6,786 nucleotides of DNA from an uncultured Burkholderiales bacterium (GTDB taxonomy: Bacteria; Pseudomonadota; Gammaproteobacteria; Burkholderiales; Burkholderiaceae_C), in assembly GCA_903952885.1 (NCBI GenBank), contig CAJBHE010000256.1:1-6786 (forward strand). The letters run 5' to 3'. The notes under the pieces were generated by a model. The model saw nothing but the letters and a program-made list of their open reading frames with translations. It did not search any database and was not told the DNA's origin. Position numbers and translations under genes: made by a program. This document shows positions 4,441-6,786 of this stretch, piece by piece; position 1 is the stretch's first letter; the number at the start of each line of letters is the position of its first letter.

Positions 4441-6786
4441 CTACATGTTGCGACGGTACTGCCCACCCACTTCAAACAAAGCGTGGGTGATTTGTCCTAG
4501 TGAACACACGCGTACCGCATCCATCAACACCTCAAACACGTTGGCGTTGTCGATGACCGCTTGTTGCAGGCGCTTGATTTGCTCCGCGGCTGCATCCTTG
4601 TGGCGGACGTGGAAGTCGTTCAAACGCTTGAGCTGGCTTTGCTTTTCTTCTTCCGTCGAGCGGGCCAGCTCAAGCTTGTCCATCACCTGCTCGCCATGTG
4701 GGTTGCGGAAGGTGTTGACGCCAATGATGGGCAGCTCACCGGTGTGCTTGAGCATTTCGTAGGTCATCGACTCGTCTTGAATCTTGCCGCGTTGGTAGCC
4801 GGTCTCCATCGCGCCCAACACGCCGCCGCGCTCGGCAATGCGCTCGAACTCGGCCAGCACAGCTTCTTCCACCAACTCGGTCAGGTCTTCGATGATGAAC
4901 GCGCCTTGGCTTGGGTTTTCGTTTTTGGCCAAGCCCCACTCCCGGTTGATGATGAGCTGAATTGCCATGGCGCGACGCACTGAGTCTTCGGTGGGCGTGG
5001 TGATGGCTTCGTCAAACGCGTTGGTGTGCAGGCTGTTGCAGTTGTCGTAGATGGCGATCAGCGCTTGCAGCGTGGTGCGGATATCGTTGAACTGAATCTC
5101 TTGTGCGTGCAGTGAACGGCCTGATGTCTGGATGTGATATTTCAGTTTCTGTGAACGCTCATTCGCACCGTACTTTTCTTTCATCGCCACCGCCCAGATG
5201 CGACGCGCCACGCGGCCCATCACGGTGTACTCGGGGTCCATCCCGTTGCTGAAGAAGAAGCTCAAGTTGGGCGCAAAGTCGTCAATGTGCATGCCGCGTG
5301 CCAAATAGGCCTCCACAAAGGTGAAGCCGTTGGAGAGCGTGAATGCCAATTGCGAAATCGGGTTCGCACCTGCTTCGGCGATGTGATAGCCGCTGATAGA
5401 CACGCTGTAGAAGTTGCGCACTTGGTTGTGCACAAAGTACTGCGCGATGTCGCCCATCACCTTCAAACTGAACTCGGTTGAGAAGAGGCAAGTGTTTTGC
5501 CCTTGATCTTCTTTTAAGATATCGGCTTGCACCGTGCCACGCACGTTTTGCATGACCCAGGCTTTGATGTCGGCAGCCTCGGCCTCGGTCGGGTCGCGAC
5601 CTTTATCGGCCTTGAACTTGTCCAGGTTTTGGTCAATGGCTGTGTTCATGAACATGGCCAAAATGGACGGCGCTGGGCCGTTGATGGTCATCGACACGCT
5701 GGTGGTCGGGTTGCACAGGTCAAACCCGTCGTACAGCACCTTCATGTCGTCCAGCGTGGCCACGTTCACACCCGAGTTGCCCACTTTGCCGTAAATGTCG
5801 GGACGCAGATCGGGGTCGTTGCCATACAGCGTGACCGAGTCAAACGCGGTGGACAAACGCTTGGCAGGCAGGCCTTCGCTCACCAGTTTGAAGCGGCGGT
5901 TTGTGCGGAAGGGGTCGCCTTCGCCGGCAAACATGCGGGTGGGGTCTTCGCCTTCGCGCTTGAAGAGAAAGGTGCCAGCTGTGAAGGGGTAGCTGCCCGG
6001 CACATTGTCAAGCATGAGCCACTTCAAAATTTCGCCGTGGTCTTCGTAGGTGGGCAAGGCCACTTTGCGAACCACTGTGCCGCTCAGGCTCTTGGTGGTG
6101 AGCGCCGTGCGAATCTCTTTGTCGCGGATTTTCACCACGTACTCGTCGCCTGCGTAGGCAGCTCGCATGTCTGGCCATTGGGCTAACAGCTTGCGCTCGG
6201 CTGCACCTAAGTTTTCTTCACGCGCAAAAGCCAAGTCGATGGCCGCCTCAGAGGCTTTGGCGCGACCGGGTTTGCCCTCGGACAGCATGCGTGCGGCTTC
6301 GCGCAGCTGTTGAATTTCGCGGGCCAGTTGGGCTTGTGTGCGAGCCCGCTTTTTGTAGCCGCGCACGGTGTCGGTGATTTCGGCCAAGTAGCGTGTGCGA
6401 GCCGCGGGCACGATGGGCGTTTGGTTGCTGCTGTGGCGAACGTCCACCAGAGGCAAAAAGCCCTCTTTGAATGTCAGGCCCAGCTCGCTCAGGCGGGCTT
6501 TGAGGGCTTGGTAAAGAGCGGTCACGCCATCGTCGTTGAAGCGCGCTGCCATGGTGCCAAACACCGGCATTTGCTCGGGTGGTGTGTGCCAGGCCTCTTG
6601 GTTGCGCTGCACTTGTTTGGCTACATCACGCAGCGCGTCGCTGGCGCCTTTGCGGTCAAACTTGTTGATGGCCACAAACTCGGCAAAGTCGAGCATGTCG
6701 ATTTTTTCCAGCTGGCTGGCCGCGCCAAACTCGGGCGTCATCACGTACATGGGCACGTCCACATGCGGCACGATGGCGGCGTCACC
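4441..6786 (-). CDS. icmF: Fused isobutyryl-CoA mutase IcmF, N-terminus cut off by window edge
   Basis: Adenosylcobalamin-dependent mutase interconverting isobutyryl-CoA and n-butyryl-CoA, fused to its own GTPase chaperone. The window holds the last 781 residues. The frame is open to the right edge, so the GTG at 6771 is internal and not a start. Family members are about 1,090 residues, so roughly the first 310 (B12-binding domain and G1-G3 GTPase motifs) lie outside. Visible here are the end of the G domain with the G4 motif NKFD (6655-6666), a helical linker (about 6300-6400), then the TIM-barrel mutase domain. That domain has MFAGEG with Phe at 5929-5931, SVSMTINGP, KEDQGQNT with Gln at 5497-5499, and SISGYHIAEAGA with the conserved active-site His at 5383-5385. 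The C-terminal tail SLGQITHALFEVGGQYRRN is typical of IcmF. Phe and Gln replace the Tyr and Arg that hold methylmalonyl-CoA in MCM, so isobutyryl-CoA mutase is favoured over MCM. Pivalyl-CoA side activity is known for some IcmFs. Confidence 0.95.
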   Translation of the reverse strand, partial: GDAAIVPHVDVPMYVMTPEFGAASQLEKIDMLDFAEFVAINKFDRKGASDALRDVAKQVQRNQEAWHTPPEQMPVFGTMAARFNDDGVTALYQALKARLSELGLTFKEGFLPLVDVRHSSNQTPIVPAARTRYLAEITDTVRGYKKRARTQAQLAREIQQLREAARMLSEGKPGRAKASEAAIDLAFAREENLGAAERKLLAQWPDMRAAYAGDEYVVKIRDKEIRTALTTKSLSGTVVRKVALPTYEDHGEILKWLMLDNVPGSYPFTAGTFLFKREGEDPTRMFAGEGDPFRTNRRFKLVSEGLPAKRLSTAFDSVTLYGNDPDLRPDIYGKVGNSGVNVATLDDMKVLYDGFDLCNPTTSVSMTINGPAPSILAMFMNTAIDQNLDKFKADKGRDPTEAEAADIKAWVMQNVRGTVQADILKEDQGQNTCLFSTEFSLKVMGDIAQYFVHNQVRNFYSVSISGYHIAEAGANPISQLAFTLSNGFTFVEAYLARGMHIDDFAPNLSFFFSNGMDPEYTVMGRVARRIWAVAMKEKYGANERSQKLKYHIQTSGRSLHAQEIQFNDIRTTLQALIAIYDNCNSLHTNAFDEAITTPTEDSVRRAMAIQLIINREWGLAKNENPSQGAFIIEDLTELVEEAVLAEFERIAERGGVLGAMETGYQRGKIQDESMTYEMLKHTGELPIIGVNTFRNPHGEQVMDKLELARSTEEEKQSQLKRLNDFHVRHKDAAAEQIKRLQQAVIDNANVFEVLMDAVRVCSLGQITHALFEVGGQYRRNM

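Noticed and set aside
5527..6186. Plus-strand open frame (219 aa) antisense to icmF
   Set aside because: It is a composition shadow: opposite strongly conserved IcmF sequence, low complexity (Val, His, Gly) and without recognisable motifs.
6769..6771. GTG as the start of icmF
   Set aside because: The frame stays open to the edge with GDAAIVPHVDVP, and the visible part begins mid G-domain just before NKFD, so the gene continues outside the window.

Overview
The window looks like ordinary chromosome from a betaproteobacterium, probably Burkholderiales and plausibly Comamonadaceae. This is judged from protein style only: a fused IcmF-type mutase, a short Psd, a NodI/NodJ-like exporter pair and a serralysin-type protease. 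No species marker is present. It is densely coding, with five genes and almost no spacer. No tRNA, rRNA, CRISPR array, insertion sequence or integrase was seen.

Layout from left to right. Positions 1-1666 (minus strand) hold a secreted serralysin-type zinc metalloprotease of peptidase family M10. It is open at the left edge, so its C-terminus is missing. Positions 1667-1817 are an AT-rich spacer carrying its probable upstream region. Positions 1818-3512 (minus strand) are a two-gene ABC exporter operon: a NodI-like ATPase (2589-3512), then a NodJ-like ABC-2 permease (1818-2585), 3 bp apart with a strong Shine-Dalgarno inside the end of the ATPase gene. Positions 3543-4406 (plus strand) are psd, phosphatidylserine decarboxylase proenzyme, divergent from the exporter across only 30 bp. 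Positions 4441-6786 (minus strand) are the C-terminal part of icmF, the B12-dependent isobutyryl-CoA mutase fused to its G-protein chaperone. It converges on psd and is open at the right edge.

The genes do not form one pathway. psd makes phosphatidylethanolamine at the inner membrane. IcmF interconverts branched and linear C4 acyl-CoAs. The ABC pair exports an unknown substrate, possibly a lipid or glycan. The protease is most likely a type I secretion substrate, but its secretion machinery is not in the window. I see no previously undescribed system here. The points most worth a second look are the protease (an N-terminal PPC-like module, missing C-terminus and lower GC), the Phe/Gln substrate-specificity pair in IcmF, and the tight divergent exporter/psd gap where psd has no ribosome-binding site.
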